A stretch of 24,199 bases of DNA. Origin: Cellvibrionaceae bacterium. Its GTDB lineage: Bacteria; Pseudomonadota; Gammaproteobacteria; Pseudomonadales; Cellvibrionaceae. Shown one piece after another: positions 23,006 to 24,199 of this stretch (position 1 is its first letter; the number at the start of each line of letters is the position of its first letter). Position numbers and translations under genes: made by a program. The stretch covers positions 1-24,199 of the forward strand of contig JAOXRV010000548.1 in assembly GCA_025800435.1 (NCBI GenBank), read 5' to 3'. The notes under the pieces are model-generated. The model saw only the letters and a program-made list of their open reading frames with translations. It was not told where the DNA came from and ran no database searches.

Positions 23006-23449
23006 CGTAACTTCGATTTGTCACCCCTGTATCGCTCCTCTATTGGCTTTGACCGTATGGCCAGTATTCTCGACAGTATGTCTAGCAACGAGCAAAACCA
23101 ACCCAGCTACCCGCCCTATAATATTGAACTTACGGGCGAAGACCAATATCGGATCACCATGGCCGTGGCCGGTTTTGCCGACGAAGAGCTGAATATCGAG
23201 ATGGAGCAAAACAAGCTCACCGTCAGCGGTAAAAAAGAGCCCAGCGAAGAAGATAAAACCTATTTGCACCAGGGCATCGCCGCGCGCAACTTTGAGCGCC
23301 GCTTCCAGTTGGCCGACCACGTTCGGGTTGAGCACGCCCATATGGAAAACGGCCTGCTGCATATCGACCTGCGCCGGGAAATACCCGAGGCCATGAAACC
23401 GCGCACCATCAGCATCGCCAAAAATGGCCTGCTAGAGGGCAGCGAATAA
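23003..23449 (+). CDS. ibpA: Small heat-shock protein, Hsp20/IbpA family
   Basis: IbpA-type proteins are ATP-independent holdases that bind unfolding proteins and hand them to DnaK/ClpB. The 148-residue product starts MRNFDLSPLYRSSIGFDRM, as in E. coli IbpA. The alpha-crystallin domain includes YPPYNIELTGEDQYRITMAV, AGFADEELNIEMEQNKLTVS, GIAARNFERRFQLADHV and MENGLLHIDLRREIPE. The C-terminus contains the I-x-I anchor in TISIA. I chose ATG 23003 because it follows AAGGA and matches the family start. A sigma-32 promoter and an occluded ribosome binding site precede it. A double hairpin with a T-tract follows it. Confidence 0.95.
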   Translation: MRNFDLSPLYRSSIGFDRMASILDSMSSNEQNQPSYPPYNIELTGEDQYRITMAVAGFADEELNIEMEQNKLTVSGKKEPSEEDKTYLHQGIAARNFERRFQLADHVRVEHAHMENGLLHIDLRREIPEAMKPRTISIAKNGLLEGSE

Positions 23450-23453
23450 AGTT

Positions 23454-23494
23454 AAGGCACCTCTGGGCATCATCGAGTTATTCAGAGGTACCTT
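23454..23494. repeat. Inverted repeat after the Hsp20 gene
   Basis: AAGGCACCTCTG (23454-23465) and CAGAGGTACCTT (23483-23494) are inverted repeats with one mismatch. Together with the terminator 19 bp further on, they give tandem hairpins at the end of the transcript. No T-tract follows this first one. Confidence 0.65.
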
Positions 23495-23513
23495 ATTTGC
23501 TATTGGCCCCCAA

Positions 23514-23539
23514 AAAGCCTGCCTCGCGCAGGCTTTTTT
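23514..23539 (+). terminator. Rho-independent terminator of the Hsp20 gene
   Basis: AAAGCCTGC pairs with GCAGGCTTT around a CTCGC loop and runs into a T-tract (TTTTTT in total, 23534-23539). The stem is perfect and may act in both directions, because the A-run on its left gives a T-tract on the other strand. Confidence 0.92.
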
Positions 23540-23597
23540 GTGAAAGGCCTCTCAAACCCGAGTGTTTTGGTCATAGAGCTTGATAGCTAAGGGCCAG

Positions 23598-23603
23598 TAT
23601 AAT
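23598..23603 (+). promoter_or_regulatory. Possible -10 for the coiled-coil gene
   Basis: A consensus TATAAT lies 65 bp upstream of the ATG at 23669. No -35 with normal spacing is present; TTGATA is only 12 bp upstream, so the assignment rests on the -10 alone. Confidence 0.45.
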
Positions 23604-23668
23604 TCCGCCCTCGTGAAGTTAGGGCGCCCTAGGCGACCCAGGTTTTTAACTCATAGAAGTGGTTTGTT

Positions 23669-24199
23669 ATGAATTTTGTTAAGCGCGCACTGCTGCTTAC
23701 GATGGTTTTTCTATTCTTTATCGAGGCCCAGGCTCAATCGGTGGTGGAGTTGCAGCAACAACTGCAGCAGCTGCAGCGCCAGCCGGCCGCCATTATTGAC
23801 AAGCTCGATCCTCAGGAAGAAGAAGTGGTGGCCTATGGCCGCAAACTGGAGTTGGCCCGGGACGATCTGGGCCAAGCTGAGCGCGACGCAGAGGATGCCA
23901 AAAAGGCTGCAAGCGAGGCTTTGAAGCAGCATAAGGCTAGCACCAGCCAAGAGAGCGAGCGCGCCATGCGCCTAGCGGATCACGGTTATAAAATGGCCCG
24001 TCGCGGTGTCGCCAACCGGGGCAAGCGTGTTGACCGCATCGAAAGTCGCTATCAACAGGCTATTCTCGACCAGCAAAAGTTGGTGGCTAAATTGCGCCAG
24101 GCCGAGGCGGATATTCGCTTCGTGCGCGTCAAGCTGGCTAAAGCCCAGCTGCAGGAACGCCAGCGCGAACGGCAGGCGGCCGCAAGTCGCACCCCCCAG
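23669..24199 (+). CDS. Secreted coiled-coil protein, 3' partial
   Basis: The frame is open to the end of the window (177 codons), so the C-terminus is missing. MNFVKRALLLTMVFLFFIEA followed by QAQS is a signal peptide. The rest is almost entirely helical and charged, with Gln, Glu, Lys, Arg and Ala in heptad-like spacing (VVELQQQLQQLQRQPAAI; EKLAKAQLQE-like repeats near the end), and no Cys or Pro-rich parts. It resembles periplasmic coiled-coil proteins or proteins anchored further on by a domain not seen here. I cannot assign a function. TATAAT upstream suggests a separate transcript after the Hsp20 terminator. Confidence 0.75.
   Translation, partial: MNFVKRALLLTMVFLFFIEAQAQSVVELQQQLQQLQRQPAAIIDKLDPQEEEVVAYGRKLELARDDLGQAERDAEDAKKAASEALKQHKASTSQESERAMRLADHGYKMARRGVANRGKRVDRIESRYQQAILDQQKLVAKLRQAEADIRFVRVKLAKAQLQERQRERQAAASRTPQ

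Noticed and set aside
23676..23924. 82-residue plus-strand frame near the right end
   Set aside because: It overlaps the signal-peptide/coiled-coil frame starting at 23669, which has better composition and runs to the edge of the window.

Overview
The window looks like chromosome of an aquatic or marine gammaproteobacterium near the Pseudomonadales/Cellvibrionales. This is inferred from protein sequence similarity and from the gene set rph, yicC, gmk, rpoZ, spoT, ridA, which sits together in pseudomonads. No rRNA, tRNA or CRISPR array was seen. Layout: (1) 1-2109, a molybdopterin oxidoreductase running in from the left edge, converging on a VOC protein and rph. (2) 3280-4237, a divergent intergenic region and yicC. 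(3) 4438-15873, about 11.4 kb of genes not normally found between yicC and gmk: an unknown membrane protein, a membrane-anchored metallo-beta-lactamase-fold hydrolase, a CsgG-like lipoprotein, an RND permease with its adaptor, a REC-CheC protein with a PAS protein, and a PIN-PhoH ATPase. (4) 16517-21396, a YpfJ-type metalloprotease and the gmk-rpoZ-spoT-ridA housekeeping block. (5) 21839-24199, an exported protein of unknown function, a small heat-shock protein with its own heat-shock promoter, and a truncated secreted coiled-coil protein. The most unusual content is non-coding. Two homologous repeat elements, A (15916-16469) and B (21407-21799), lie in opposite orientation on either side of ypfJ-gmk-rpoZ-spoT-ridA. 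They share terminal inverted repeats. They also share three internal hairpins whose arms differ in sequence but still pair, so the fold appears conserved. A carries 157 extra bp between short direct repeats, which accounts for almost all of its extra length. A different palindromic MITE-like element sits between gmk and rpoZ and supplies the gmk stop codon. Functional links: SpoT controls (p)ppGpp, Gmk supplies GDP precursor, and omega (RpoZ) helps form a ppGpp site on RNA polymerase, so their clustering is coherent. RidA removes reactive imine intermediates. The REC-CheC and PAS genes form a translationally close pair. They follow a frameshifted remnant that resembles the N-terminus of a membrane receptor, which suggests the locus has been partly lost. 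The RND adaptor and permease form a two-gene operon without an outer-membrane factor in view.
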